Assembly: GCA_964649415.1 (NCBI GenBank)
Contig: CAZYSK010000031.1
Coordinates: forward strand, 1 to 64,000
DNA: 64,000 nucleotides
Source of the DNA: CAZYSK01 sp964649415
Lineage (GTDB): Bacteria > Chloroflexota > Anaerolineae > B4-G1
Reading direction: 5' to 3'
Below the pieces are notes generated by a model. That model made no database searches and was not told the DNA's origin. It saw only the letters and a program-made list of their open reading frames with translations. Positions 41,884-50,151 of the stretch are shown piece by piece. The position numbers and the translations under genes are program-made. Position 1 is the first letter of the stretch, and each line of letters opens with the position of its first letter.

Positions 41884-43119
41884 ATGGCTTTCGGGGACCT
41901 AACCCACGACGAGTCGAGGGTACCGGCGTACGATCTACCCGATCCGCTCGTCCTATCCAGCGGGGCGCGCGTCACCGATGCCGAGACGTGGATGGTAAGA
42001 CGCCGGGCCGAGATCCTGGGCCTGTTCGAGCAACACGTCTATGGCCGGGCGCCGGGCAGGCCAGAGGGCATGACCTTTGAGCTTGTATCGGTCTGTGAGG
42101 CCCTTGGGGGCATAGCCACGCGCAAGGAGGTCACCGTCCATTTGACGGGTGCAAGGGACGGTCCCGAGATGGGCCTTCTCATCTACCTGCCCAACGACCG
42201 GCGATGGTCTGCGGCGGGATTCGTCGGCCTGAACTTCTACGGGAACCACACTATCAGTGCGGACCCCGGCATCACCCTGTCGAGACAGTGGATGCCCGAT
42301 GGGGAAGAGTACGGTGTAGTGGACCACCGCGCGACGGAAGCTTCGCGCGGTGCCCTGGCGCGGCGCTGGCCGGTCGAGCGAATCCTCAAGCGGGGCTACT
42401 TCCTCGCGACTGCCTACTGTGGCGATGTCGACCCCGACTTTGACGACGGCTTCCAGAACGGCGTGCATCCCCTGTTCTACAAAGCGGGCCAGACGGTTCC
42501 GGCTGCGGACGAATGGGGCACGATCAGTGCGTGGGCCTGGGGATTGTGCCGGGCGATGGACTATTTCGAGGTGGATGGGGACGTCGATCACGAGCGCGTC
42601 GCCGTCATGGGCCACTCGCGCCTGGGCAAGACTGCGTTGTGGGCGGGGGCACGGGACGAGCGGTTTGCACTGGTGATCTCGAACAACTCGGGCTGCGGCG
42701 GCGCGGCCCTCTCGCGCCGGCGCTTTGGCGAGACGGTGGCGGCGATCAACACCGTGTTTCCGCACTGGTTCTGTGGCAACTTCAAGCGCTACAATGACAG
42801 GGAAGACGCCCTGCCTGTCGACCAGCATATGCTGATCGCGTTGATCGCGCCACGGCCCGTCTATGTCGCCAGCGCGGAGGCGGACTTGCATGCCGATCCA
42901 CGCGGCGAGTTCCTGGCGGCCAGACACGCGGACCCCGTCTATCGCCTCCTGGGCACCGATGGCCTGGCTGCTACAGACGTGCCAGCGCTCGAGCAGCCAG
43001 TCGTGAGCACCATCGGATACCACATTCGCCCTGGTGAACACGACGTCACAGGCTATGACTGGGACCGGTACATAGACTTCGCAGATCTTCATCTAAAGGA
43101 GACATCAGATGCCGACTGA
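41884..43119 (+). CDS. CE15 glucuronoyl esterase-like carbohydrate esterase
   Basis: 411 residues. The CE15 signature GHSRLGKTALWAGARDERFA holds the nucleophile Ser and oxyanion Arg; NNSGCGGAALSRRRFGETV, FPHWFCGNFKRYND and GYHIRPGEHDVTGYDWDRY (catalytic His) follow in family order. CE15 enzymes cut the ester between 4-O-methyl-glucuronic acid of xylan and lignin alcohols. No signal peptide is seen, which is unusual for the family: a cytoplasmic role on imported uronate esters, or another ester, should be considered. AGGAGGTGG seven bases before ATG. Its end overlaps uxaE by 11 bases, tying it to uronate breakdown. Confidence 0.87.
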   Translation: MAFGDLTHDESRVPAYDLPDPLVLSSGARVTDAETWMVRRRAEILGLFEQHVYGRAPGRPEGMTFELVSVCEALGGIATRKEVTVHLTGARDGPEMGLLIYLPNDRRWSAAGFVGLNFYGNHTISADPGITLSRQWMPDGEEYGVVDHRATEASRGALARRWPVERILKRGYFLATAYCGDVDPDFDDGFQNGVHPLFYKAGQTVPAADEWGTISAWAWGLCRAMDYFEVDGDVDHERVAVMGHSRLGKTALWAGARDERFALVISNNSGCGGAALSRRRFGETVAAINTVFPHWFCGNFKRYNDREDALPVDQHMLIALIAPRPVYVASAEADLHADPRGEFLAARHADPVYRLLGTDGLAATDVPALEQPVVSTIGYHIRPGEHDVTGYDWDRYIDFADLHLKETSDAD

Positions 43120-44620
43120 GGTGCTTGACGTGGCGGCTGAGGAGTTGACAGCACAGGTAGGGGGGATGTCGGTGTATCCCGCCTCGATTGTGAATGCCGG
43201 TGGAAACTCTTTCTTCTTGGGCCGCCGGGGGACGGACGATCTACTTGGGGTCGCGACGCGTGCGGAGGTGGGCGCTCTGGGGGCGTTCGCCGGAACGGAC
43301 ACGAGCGTAGAGCTGGGGGGCCAGCCTACGCGTGTGCGACTCTGCTCGCTGACGCCGGCGAATGCGCAGGCGCTGCGCGACCGCTTTCCCTGGTTGCGAC
43401 CGGTGCCGCTGGGTCTACGGACGTCAGCCGGGCTCGGCGACCGGCTGGGACTGGCTACGCCGGGACATGTGCAGGCGGCGCGAGAGTTTGGCTCGATCGC
43501 TCCGATTTTCGCTCAGCAGTCGGTGCGCGAGAACGCGCGCACCGGGCGTACGCCACAGCAGGTGATGGATGACGCTATGTGGGGCGTGTTCCAGATGGGT
43601 TGGCAGGGTCCGTGGGGCAGCGACGCCGATCATCTGAAGACCCCCGAGGCGATGGATCCCGCCATCGCTGCTGGATACACGCAGTACACGATTGACCCCG
43701 GCGACCACGTGGATAACGCGGCCCACACCGCTCCGCCTGCCGACGTGGCGGCGAAAGTGCAGGCGTTGCCATGGGACGCGTTGGAAGATACGGCGCAGGA
43801 CATGGAGCGGCGCTACCTGGGGCGCTCTATCGAGCTTGAAGGCGCCGCCCTGGCGTTTGACCGTGAGACGCTGGCACGCGCGGCGGCCAAATACGGGCGC
43901 GCGCTCGCGCACACGGTGCAGATGTACCGCTGCCTGGTGGAGCGCATAGGGGAAACCCCCTTCGATCTGGAGGTATCGGTGGACGAGACGGAGACCCCGA
44001 CCTCGGCGGAGGAGCATTACTTCATCGCCAATGAACTGCGCCGCCTGGGCGTGAAGTGGGTGAGCCTGGCCCCGCGCTACATCGGCCGTTTTGAGAAGGG
44101 GGTGGACTACATCGGCGACCTGCGCGTGTTCGAGGTGGAGCTGGCCAAGCACGCTGCCATCGCTCGCGCGCTGGGGCCGTACAAGCTGAGTATCCACTCC
44201 GGGTCGGACAAGTTCAGCATCTACCCCATCATCGCCCGGTTGAGCCAGGGACTGGTGCACGTTAAGACGGCCGGGACCAGCTATCTCGAAGCGCTGCGGG
44301 CCGTGGCACAAATGGAGCCCGCCCTATTCCGGGATATCCTGGTCTTTGCTCGGGATCACTACGATGTGGATCAGGCGACGTACTACGTCTCTGCCCAATT
44401 GACGAAGGTCCCCGCGCCGGATGTGCTGAGCGACGCCGACCTGCCGGACCTGCTGGACCAGTTTGACGCACGGCAGGTATTGCACGTGACCTATGGTTCG
44501 GTCCTGGATCGCTTCGGTGGGCGGTTGATGGCGACGCTGCACACGCACGCGGAGGTGTACGGCGCGTTGTTGAGGGTGCATTTTGAGAGACACCTGGCCC
44601 CGTTCGCACACGCGGCATGA
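43109..44620 (+). CDS. uxaE: Tagaturonate/fructuronate epimerase
   Basis: 503 residues, the typical size of UxaE, which interconverts D-tagaturonate and D-fructuronate. Family blocks: PLGLRTSAGLGDRLGLATPGH, QGPWGSDADHLKTPEAM, TQYTIDPGDHVDN, FDLEVSVDETETPTSAEEHYFIANELRRLGVKWVSLAPRY, and YKLSIHSGSDKFSIYPII. Several His, Asp and Glu of these blocks are expected metal and catalytic ligands. AAGGAG seven bases before ATG sits inside the end of the esterase gene, so translation is coupled. With UxaC it merges galacturonate and glucuronate breakdown at fructuronate. Confidence 0.93.
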   Translation: MPTEVLDVAAEELTAQVGGMSVYPASIVNAGGNSFFLGRRGTDDLLGVATRAEVGALGAFAGTDTSVELGGQPTRVRLCSLTPANAQALRDRFPWLRPVPLGLRTSAGLGDRLGLATPGHVQAAREFGSIAPIFAQQSVRENARTGRTPQQVMDDAMWGVFQMGWQGPWGSDADHLKTPEAMDPAIAAGYTQYTIDPGDHVDNAAHTAPPADVAAKVQALPWDALEDTAQDMERRYLGRSIELEGAALAFDRETLARAAAKYGRALAHTVQMYRCLVERIGETPFDLEVSVDETETPTSAEEHYFIANELRRLGVKWVSLAPRYIGRFEKGVDYIGDLRVFEVELAKHAAIARALGPYKLSIHSGSDKFSIYPIIARLSQGLVHVKTAGTSYLEALRAVAQMEPALFRDILVFARDHYDVDQATYYVSAQLTKVPAPDVLSDADLPDLLDQFDARQVLHVTYGSVLDRFGGRLMATLHTHAEVYGALLRVHFERHLAPFAHAA

Positions 44621-44676
44621 GGCGTCAAACGGCGTGCGTCCGGCGTCAGTTGTGCGTAGGGGCGCGATTGCCGCGC
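44620..44676. repeat. CGTCAAA 7-base array and GTAGGGGC repeat fragment
   Basis: GGCGTCAAACGGCGTGCGTC and CGGCGTCAG form a short 7-base-like array directly after the uxaE stop, followed by GTAGGGGCGCGATTGCCGC. No gene in this gap. Confidence 0.55.
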
Positions 44677-44710
44677 CCTCGAGTGATGCAACAAGGTAGG
44701 GAGGGAATAG

Positions 44711-45613
44711 ATGACGCAGAAAATCGTCAAGGCTGTCGTTCCAGCGGCCGGTTTGGGTACGCGGCTCTTGCCGTCCACCAAGTCGCAGCCCAAGGAGATG
44801 CTGCCGGTGGGCCGCAAGCCTGTGATCCAACACGTGATAGAGGAGTTGCAGACCGCCGGCCTGCGCCAGATTCTGATTATCACCGGCCAGCGCAAACGAG
44901 CGATTGAGGATCACCTGGATTCCGATCCGGAGCTGATCGCGGCGCTGGAGCAGGCGGGGAACGAAGCTGTGGTGGCGGATTTGGAGTTTCTGGAGGGAAA
45001 ATCGCGCTTCTTCTACACCCGGCAGAGCACCCCCAGGGGCCTGGGCCACGCGATTTCGCTGGGGGCCGAATTCGTGGATGGCAAGGACTTCGTGGCAGCC
45101 CTGGGGGATTCCTTGATCGCCGCCGAGGATCCCGCCGCGCCGGTGCGCGCGATGATGGAGGCCCACCAGCAACTGGGCGCGGCGGCGATTGTGGCCGTCG
45201 AGAAGGTGCCGTTGGAGGAAGCGTTCCGCTACGGCATCGTGAGCCTTGAAGGCGCGGAGCCTGCCCCAGGCGAACCGGTGGCCGTGACCGACATCGTTGA
45301 GAAACCTTCTGTGGGCACGGCCCCAAGCAGCCTGGCGGTGGCCGCGCGCTACGTCTTCAGCCCGGTCATCTTCCAGGCGCTCGAGCGCACGTTGCCCGAC
45401 AAGCGGGGAGAGATCCAGTTAACCGATGCGATCAAGCTGTTGATCCAGATGGGACAGCCGGTCTACGCGTGGTTGCTCTCACCGGATCAGCAGCGCTACG
45501 ACGTAGGCAACTTCGAGAGCTATTTCCAAACCTTCATCGATTTCGCGCTGGCGGACGAGCGATATGGATACCTGGTTCGGAAATACGTCAAGGCCAAGGC
45601 GTATGAGCTCTAA
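44711..45613 (+). CDS. galU: GalU-type UTP-sugar-1-phosphate uridylyltransferase
   Basis: 300 residues. AVVPAAGLGTRLLPSTKSQPKEMLPVGRKP is the nucleotide-binding start, with the activating Lys in PKEMLPV; FFYTRQSTPRGLGHAI and FVAALGDSLI are the sugar-phosphate and metal sites, and VTDIVEKPS completes the fold. GalU makes UDP-glucose from glucose-1-phosphate and UTP. Because the next gene, overlapping by 11 bases, is glucuronokinase-like, this enzyme may instead or also accept glucuronate-1-phosphate; GalU-fold enzymes differ in sugar tolerance and sequence alone does not settle this. Confidence 0.9.
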   Translation: MTQKIVKAVVPAAGLGTRLLPSTKSQPKEMLPVGRKPVIQHVIEELQTAGLRQILIITGQRKRAIEDHLDSDPELIAALEQAGNEAVVADLEFLEGKSRFFYTRQSTPRGLGHAISLGAEFVDGKDFVAALGDSLIAAEDPAAPVRAMMEAHQQLGAAAIVAVEKVPLEEAFRYGIVSLEGAEPAPGEPVAVTDIVEKPSVGTAPSSLAVAARYVFSPVIFQALERTLPDKRGEIQLTDAIKLLIQMGQPVYAWLLSPDQQRYDVGNFESYFQTFIDFALADERYGYLVRKYVKAKAYEL

Positions 45614-46625
45614 GTCCACAGACTCGGATCGGTGTGTGGTTTGCTCTGCCCCTGGGCGGGCAGGCATCATCGGCAACCCGACGGATATGTACGGTGGTGC
45701 CGTCATTTCCTGTTCTGTGGGGATGCGCGCGCGTGTAACTATCGTGCCGGCTCCAGAGCTTGTGCTGGAGGCCGGTGAGCAGACGTGCCACATCGCCAGT
45801 CGAGGGGATCTGCGCCCTCGGGGCGATCAGTTCGACCTGGCACGGGCCATCCTGGACTACATGCGCCTGCCGCCGCTGGCGTGTCACGTCCGCTACGAGA
45901 GCGAGATTCCCCTACGCAGCGGGATGTCGGGGTCTACGGCGCTGGTGGTCGCTCTGCTGCGGGCGCTGCTCACCTGGCAAGGTGAGTACCCCAACCTATA
46001 TCAACTGGCCGAGCGGGCGCGTTACATCGAGCTGAACTATCTCGAGGTCGTGTGTGGCTATCAGGATGCCTACATGTGTACCTTTGGAGGCCTGAACTAC
46101 ATAGATTTCCGGGGCAAGCAGTTCTACCGAGAGGCGGAGGCGGAGCTTTTCGCGACGGTCGAGCCCCTGGCCCCCTACGTCTCACGGTTGCCTTTCGTGC
46201 TGGCTTTCACCGGCGTGAAGCACTCCTCCGGCGCGGTTCATAAGCCGCTGCGCGAGCGCTGGATGGAGGGCGAATCTGTCGTGGTTGAAGGCTACCGGCG
46301 CATCACCGAGATCGCCCGGATGGGCAAGAAGGCACTGGTCCTGGGGAACTGGCCGATGCTCGGCCGCTTGATGAATGAGAACCACAGCGTCCAGCGCGAC
46401 CTGGGCGGATCTGGAGAGTCGAACGAGCGGCTCATCGCCGCTGCCCTGAAGGCCGGCGCGCTGGGGGCCAAGCTGGCTGGCGCGGGTCACGGCGGCACGG
46501 TCATCGCCTTGTGGCCCTGGGAGGATGCGGCGCCGCTGGAAAGCACGCTACGCGAGGCCGGTGCATCGGCGATCTATCGTCTCGAAGTGGGACCTGGGGT
46601 GACGATTGACAAGGACGAGAGGTAA
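45603..46625 (+). CDS. GHMP-superfamily kinase, glucuronokinase-like
   Basis: 340 residues. APGRAGIIGNPTDMYGGAVIS is the N-terminal sugar and phosphate region; EIPLRSGMSGSTALVVALL is the ATP P-loop; GAKLAGAGHGGTVIAL is the third GHMP motif. GNPTDMYGG, SSGAVHKPLRERWMEGESVV and LGRLMNENHSVQRDLGG resemble plant glucuronokinase (GNPSDVYYG; SGKVHSTVRQRWLDGDE; LVELMNLNF) more than galactokinase or heptose kinase, as recalled rather than searched. It would phosphorylate glucuronate at C1. The 11-base overlap with galU argues that kinase and uridylyltransferase act in sequence. Heptose-7-phosphate or fucose kinase is the main alternative. Confidence 0.72.
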   Translation: MSSKSTDSDRCVVCSAPGRAGIIGNPTDMYGGAVISCSVGMRARVTIVPAPELVLEAGEQTCHIASRGDLRPRGDQFDLARAILDYMRLPPLACHVRYESEIPLRSGMSGSTALVVALLRALLTWQGEYPNLYQLAERARYIELNYLEVVCGYQDAYMCTFGGLNYIDFRGKQFYREAEAELFATVEPLAPYVSRLPFVLAFTGVKHSSGAVHKPLRERWMEGESVVVEGYRRITEIARMGKKALVLGNWPMLGRLMNENHSVQRDLGGSGESNERLIAAALKAGALGAKLAGAGHGGTVIALWPWEDAAPLESTLREAGASAIYRLEVGPGVTIDKDER

Positions 46626-46692
46626 ACGCCAGCATCGCCTATCCGCCAGGGCTGAGCGGCTATCGCCTGGAGCGGGCAGGAGGCAAGGAGCA

Positions 46693-46780
46693 AGATGCCG
46701 GCAGGATGCCGGCGGTCCAGGTAGGAGGCAGGGTCTGACGGATGACGTCTGACGAATGACGCGTAACGGACGGATGACGA
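46693..46780. repeat. GCCGGCAGGAT palindrome plus TGACGAA 7-base array
   Basis: AAGATGCCGGCAGGATGCCG, GCGGTCC, then TGACGGA, TGACGTC, TGACGAA, TGACGCG units. It lies between the GHMP kinase and SDR genes and directly before the SDR ribosome site AAGGAGG. Confidence 0.75.
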
Positions 46781-46790
46781 AGGAGGCGAT

Positions 46791-47624
46791 ATGGAGAAAG
46801 GGTATCTCGAGAGTCTGTTCGCACTATCGGGCAAGGTCGCGGCTATCACGGGCGGCGGCGGCGTGCTTTGCGGGACGATGAGCCGCGCGCTGGGCCGGCT
46901 TGGCGTGAAAGTGGCCGTGCTGGACATCCTGGAGGACGGGGCTCGCCGGGTGGCTGATGACGTATTGGCCGATGGGGGGGAGGCTATTGCCGTGCAGTGC
47001 GATGTGCTCGACAGGTCAAGCGTCGAGGCCGCCTGCGGCACGATCCTGGCGCGCTTCGGGCGTGTGGATGTCCTGATCAACGGTGCCGGAGGCAACAAGA
47101 AACAGGCCACGACCTCGGCAGACCTGTCTTTCTTCGACCTACCCCCCGATGCTGTCCAATGGGTGTTCAACCTGAACTTCCTGGGCACGCTGGTGTGCAG
47201 CCAGGTCTTCGGCAAGGTCATGGCCGGGCAAGGTCAAGGTTGTGTACTCAACGTCTCCTCTATGTGCGCTTTCACCCCGTTGACTCGGGTGCCGGCCTAC
47301 TCTGCGGCCAAGGCCGCGGTGAGTAACTTCACCCAGTGGCTGGCGGTGCACATGGCGCAGGAGTATGCGACGGACATCCGCGTCAACGCCCTGGCCCCCG
47401 GCTTCTTCATGACCGAGCAGAACCGCTTTCTGCTGACCGACGAGGGAACCGGCGAGTTGACCCCCCGCGGCCGTACCATCATCGAGCACACGCCGATGGG
47501 TCGTTTTGGCGATCCCAAGGATCTGATTGGCACGGTCGTGTGGTTGCTGTCTCCGGCGTCGTCCTTCGTCACGGGCATCGTCGTGCCGGTGGACGGGGGC
47601 TTCTCTGCCTTCAGCGGTGTATAG
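46791..47624 (+). CDS. SDR oxidoreductase, probable fructuronate reductase (D-mannonate oxidoreductase)
   Basis: 277 residues, classical SDR. VAAITGGGGVLCGTMSRALG binds the cofactor, INGAGGNKK is the NAG-like strand, and LNVSSMCAF with YSAAKAAVSNF give Ser, Tyr and Lys of the active site. The opening MEKGYLESLFALSGKVA and the insert AGGNKKQATTSAD are features I associate with SDR-type mannonate oxidoreductases. It would reduce fructuronate, the joint product of UxaC and UxaE, to D-mannonate. AAGGAGG precedes ATG. The next step, mannonate dehydratase UxuA, is not in the window. Substrate is inferred from context. Confidence 0.78.
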   Translation: MEKGYLESLFALSGKVAAITGGGGVLCGTMSRALGRLGVKVAVLDILEDGARRVADDVLADGGEAIAVQCDVLDRSSVEAACGTILARFGRVDVLINGAGGNKKQATTSADLSFFDLPPDAVQWVFNLNFLGTLVCSQVFGKVMAGQGQGCVLNVSSMCAFTPLTRVPAYSAAKAAVSNFTQWLAVHMAQEYATDIRVNALAPGFFMTEQNRFLLTDEGTGELTPRGRTIIEHTPMGRFGDPKDLIGTVVWLLSPASSFVTGIVVPVDGGFSAFSGV

Positions 47625-47674
47625 GAGACCGGGCATGCTTTCGACCAAAGTATACAATAACAGGGGGAAAAAAC

Positions 47675-48922
47675 ATGAACATGAAGATTCTCCGTCCTAT
47701 GCTGCTGGCAACGTCGGTGTTGGTGTTGGCTGCTCTGGCGTGCGGCTCAAGTGAAGAGACGCCCACTCTGGAAGTGCAGCCTACTCTGGAAGTGCAGCCT
47801 GTGAAGCCTACTCTCCCGCCAGCGGACATGCCCACGCCAGCGCCCCAAGGGGCGACACTTGAGATCACCAATGATTCAGGTACAGATGTGTGGCACGTGT
47901 ACCTGTCGCCCAGCAAAGCCGATCAGTGGGGTGAAGATTGGCTGGAAGAGAACATGATTGGAGATGGCGAGACATACTCCATCGCGGGCATCCCCGCAGG
48001 CACCTACGACGTCAAGGCCGAAGATGAGAACCAAGAAGTAATTGAGGTCTGGTGGGACGTGGATCTTGAGGGCGAGATGACTTGGACCATCGTCGGGCTG
48101 GCCTCCTTTGAGGTCATCAACGATTCCGAAGATACGATCGCCTATCTGTACATATCCCCCTCCGATAGCACCACCTGGGGCGACGATTGGCTGGGCGAGG
48201 ATGTGATCGACGTCAATACCAGCTACGTAGTAGGCGACATACCGCGTGGCACGTACGACATCAAGGCCGTGGACTTGGATGAGGAGAGCGTAGAGGTGCT
48301 CTACAATGTCAGCCTCTCCGGCGGGGGGAGCTGGACAGTGGTAGGCAGGGCTGCCTTGCCGAGCAATGCCGTGCTGCGCTTCGAAGAGGATTTCCACGAC
48401 AACCGCAACGACTGGGGGCTCGATGTCGAGGAGGACGACGTCTTCTACATGCGCCCGGCCAACGGTGAGTACTGCATCTTGATCAAGAGGAATGACTTCA
48501 CGGCCTGGGAGTGGTACGAGCCTTTCCGCCCGGATGAGTTTGTCGCTGAGGTGGCCTGCCATGTCGAGGGAGCCGAGAACGTCTCTTGCGGGCTGGGCTT
48601 TGGCCCGGACGGGGACAATCTCTATTGGTTCGAAGTCTCCGCTTCCGACCAGACGTTCGCCCTCTTCCTGCTGGAAAACGGAGCCTGGCAGGATAGTCTG
48701 GTCGAATGGACCGTGTCCAAGAACATTAACCCGGGCGAGACGAATTATCTGAGCCTGGAGCGGGTCAACGGAGTCGTGTCCCTATATATCAACGGCGTGT
48801 TGGTGAGCCAGGTGGACAGCGACCATTTTCCAACGGGTCGAATCGGGCTCGGTGGCTCTACGTACGACCAGGGTCACGCGACCGTCTGCCTGGACGACCT
48901 GCGCGTGTGGCGACTCGAGTAG
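47675..48922 (+). CDS. Lipoprotein with tandem repeats and C-terminal beta-sandwich domain
   Basis: 415 residues. The signal peptide ends in the lipobox LAALACG (Cys about residue 24). A duplicated TLEVQP motif and Pro-rich linker follow. Two homologous domains of about 70 residues come next (LEITNDSGTDVWHVYLSPSKADQWGEDWLEENMI and FEVINDSEDTIAYLYISPSDSTTWGDDWLGEDVI). The last 180 residues (EEDFHDNRNDWGLDVEEDDVF to GHATVCLDDLRVWRLE) look like a LamG/laminin-type jelly roll. No enzymatic motif. Surface attachment and ligand binding are inferred. AGGGGG precedes the start. Confidence 0.75.
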   Translation: MNMKILRPMLLATSVLVLAALACGSSEETPTLEVQPTLEVQPVKPTLPPADMPTPAPQGATLEITNDSGTDVWHVYLSPSKADQWGEDWLEENMIGDGETYSIAGIPAGTYDVKAEDENQEVIEVWWDVDLEGEMTWTIVGLASFEVINDSEDTIAYLYISPSDSTTWGDDWLGEDVIDVNTSYVVGDIPRGTYDIKAVDLDEESVEVLYNVSLSGGGSWTVVGRAALPSNAVLRFEEDFHDNRNDWGLDVEEDDVFYMRPANGEYCILIKRNDFTAWEWYEPFRPDEFVAEVACHVEGAENVSCGLGFGPDGDNLYWFEVSASDQTFALFLLENGAWQDSLVEWTVSKNINPGETNYLSLERVNGVVSLYINGVLVSQVDSDHFPTGRIGLGGSTYDQGHATVCLDDLRVWRLE

Positions 48923-48989
48923 CCCTGGAACGCCCACCAACGCGCGACGATAAAGTCGCTGCGCTATGGGACTACGCCCGACTCAATGA

Positions 48990-49075
48990 AGTGGGGAAGA
49001 CCTTCCGGAGTCTGGACAGTATTGCCTTGCCTTAGCAGTCTGCGGTAGACTTCGGAAGTCTGGTCTCCTGAAATA
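48990..49075. repeat. AGACTTC..GAAGTCT palindromic repeats
   Basis: AGACCTTCCGGAGTCTGG and AGACTTCGGAAGTCTGG are two related short palindromes 45 bases apart in the gap between the lipoprotein and HAD genes. No gene here. Confidence 0.6.
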
Positions 49076-49122
49076 CTGAAAAGATACCATCACATCATCT
49101 GTCAATACATAGGAGGTGACTC

Positions 49123-50025
49123 ATGGCGAATTTTCCTGAGGCGGCCCGTCCGCTGGCGGAACTTGAGCCGAAGTACAACTTCTTCGTCGGCATTGACTCG
49201 GACGGCTGCGCCTTCGACACGATGGAGATCAAGCACAAGGAGTGCTTCGCTCCCAATATCATCAAGCATTGGGAGCTTCAGCCGGTCTCCAAGTATGCCC
49301 GGGAGGCGGCCGAGTTCGTCAACCTGTACTCCAAGTGGCGCGGCATCAACCGCTGGCCAGCGGTGGTGATGGTTTTCGACCTGCTGCGGGAGCGGCTGGA
49401 GGTGCAGGCGAGGCACGTCGTGCCACCGGAAGCGCCCCGCATCCGCGAGTTCATCGCCGACGAGGCCTTTCCCAAGAGCAATGATGGCCTGAAGGCCTAT
49501 ATGGCCGAGCATCCTGACCCGGAACTGGACCGGGCGCTGGCCTGGACGACGGCCGTCAACGCCACGGTCGCCGACATGGTGCACGGGGTGCCGCCGTTCC
49601 CGTACGTGCGGGAGAGCCTGCAGTTCCTGGTGGACAAGGCCGACATGATCGTCGTCTCCGCCACGCCCCTCGAGGCGTTGACCCGCGAGTGGCAGGAGCA
49701 CGACATCGCCCAGTACGTCCGCGTCATCGCCGGGCAGGAGATGGGCAAGAAGGCGCTCCACCTGGAGCTGGCCGCCAAGGGGAAGTATGCCCCGGACCAC
49801 ATCCTGATGGTCGGCGATGCCCCGGGCGACATGCGGGCTGCCCGGCAGAACGGCGCGCTTTTCTACCCCATCAACCCGGGCCACGAGGAGGCGTCCTGGC
49901 AGCAGTTCCTGGAGGAAGGGGTGCACAAGTTCCTGGCGGGCGAATACGCGGGCGCGTACGAGTCCGCACTCGTCGCTGAGTTCGAGAAGCTGTTGCCGGA
50001 GATACCGCCGTGGAGCAAGGCGTAA
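49123..50025 (+). CDS. HAD-superfamily hydrolase
   Basis: 300 residues. FFVGIDSDGCAFDTM is HAD motif I (nucleophile and acid Asp two residues apart), MIVVSATPLEAL motif II, GQEMGKKALHLEL contains the motif III Lys, and ILMVGDAPGDMRAA motif IV. A large helical cap of about 130 residues follows motif I. The substrate is probably a small phosphate ester but cannot be named. ATAGGAGGTGA precedes ATG. The LarA-like gene is 126 bases downstream, separated by 8-base repeats. Confidence 0.85.
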   Translation: MANFPEAARPLAELEPKYNFFVGIDSDGCAFDTMEIKHKECFAPNIIKHWELQPVSKYAREAAEFVNLYSKWRGINRWPAVVMVFDLLRERLEVQARHVVPPEAPRIREFIADEAFPKSNDGLKAYMAEHPDPELDRALAWTTAVNATVADMVHGVPPFPYVRESLQFLVDKADMIVVSATPLEALTREWQEHDIAQYVRVIAGQEMGKKALHLELAAKGKYAPDHILMVGDAPGDMRAARQNGALFYPINPGHEEASWQQFLEEGVHKFLAGEYAGAYESALVAEFEKLLPEIPPWSKA

Positions 50026-50133
50026 AATCAGCAAGTCTGCAAGTCAGCAAATCGGCAAATCGGCTAATCGGCAGGCTGCTGAGGCAGCGGGTCTGCTTCG
50101 CAGACTTGCTGATTTTCAGATTTGCAGATTTCC
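50024..50133. repeat. 8-base and 7-base repeat arrays
   Basis: CAAGTCTG, CAAGTCAG, CAAATCGG, CAAATCGG, CTAATCGG repeat with an 8-base period; after GCAGGCTGCTGAGGCAGC comes a second array in opposite sense (GACTTGCTGATTTTCAG, ATTTGCAGATTT). The two arrays are roughly complementary and could fold into one long imperfect hairpin before the LarA-like gene. Confidence 0.75.
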
Positions 50134-50151
50134 ACATTGGAGTGTTGAGCC

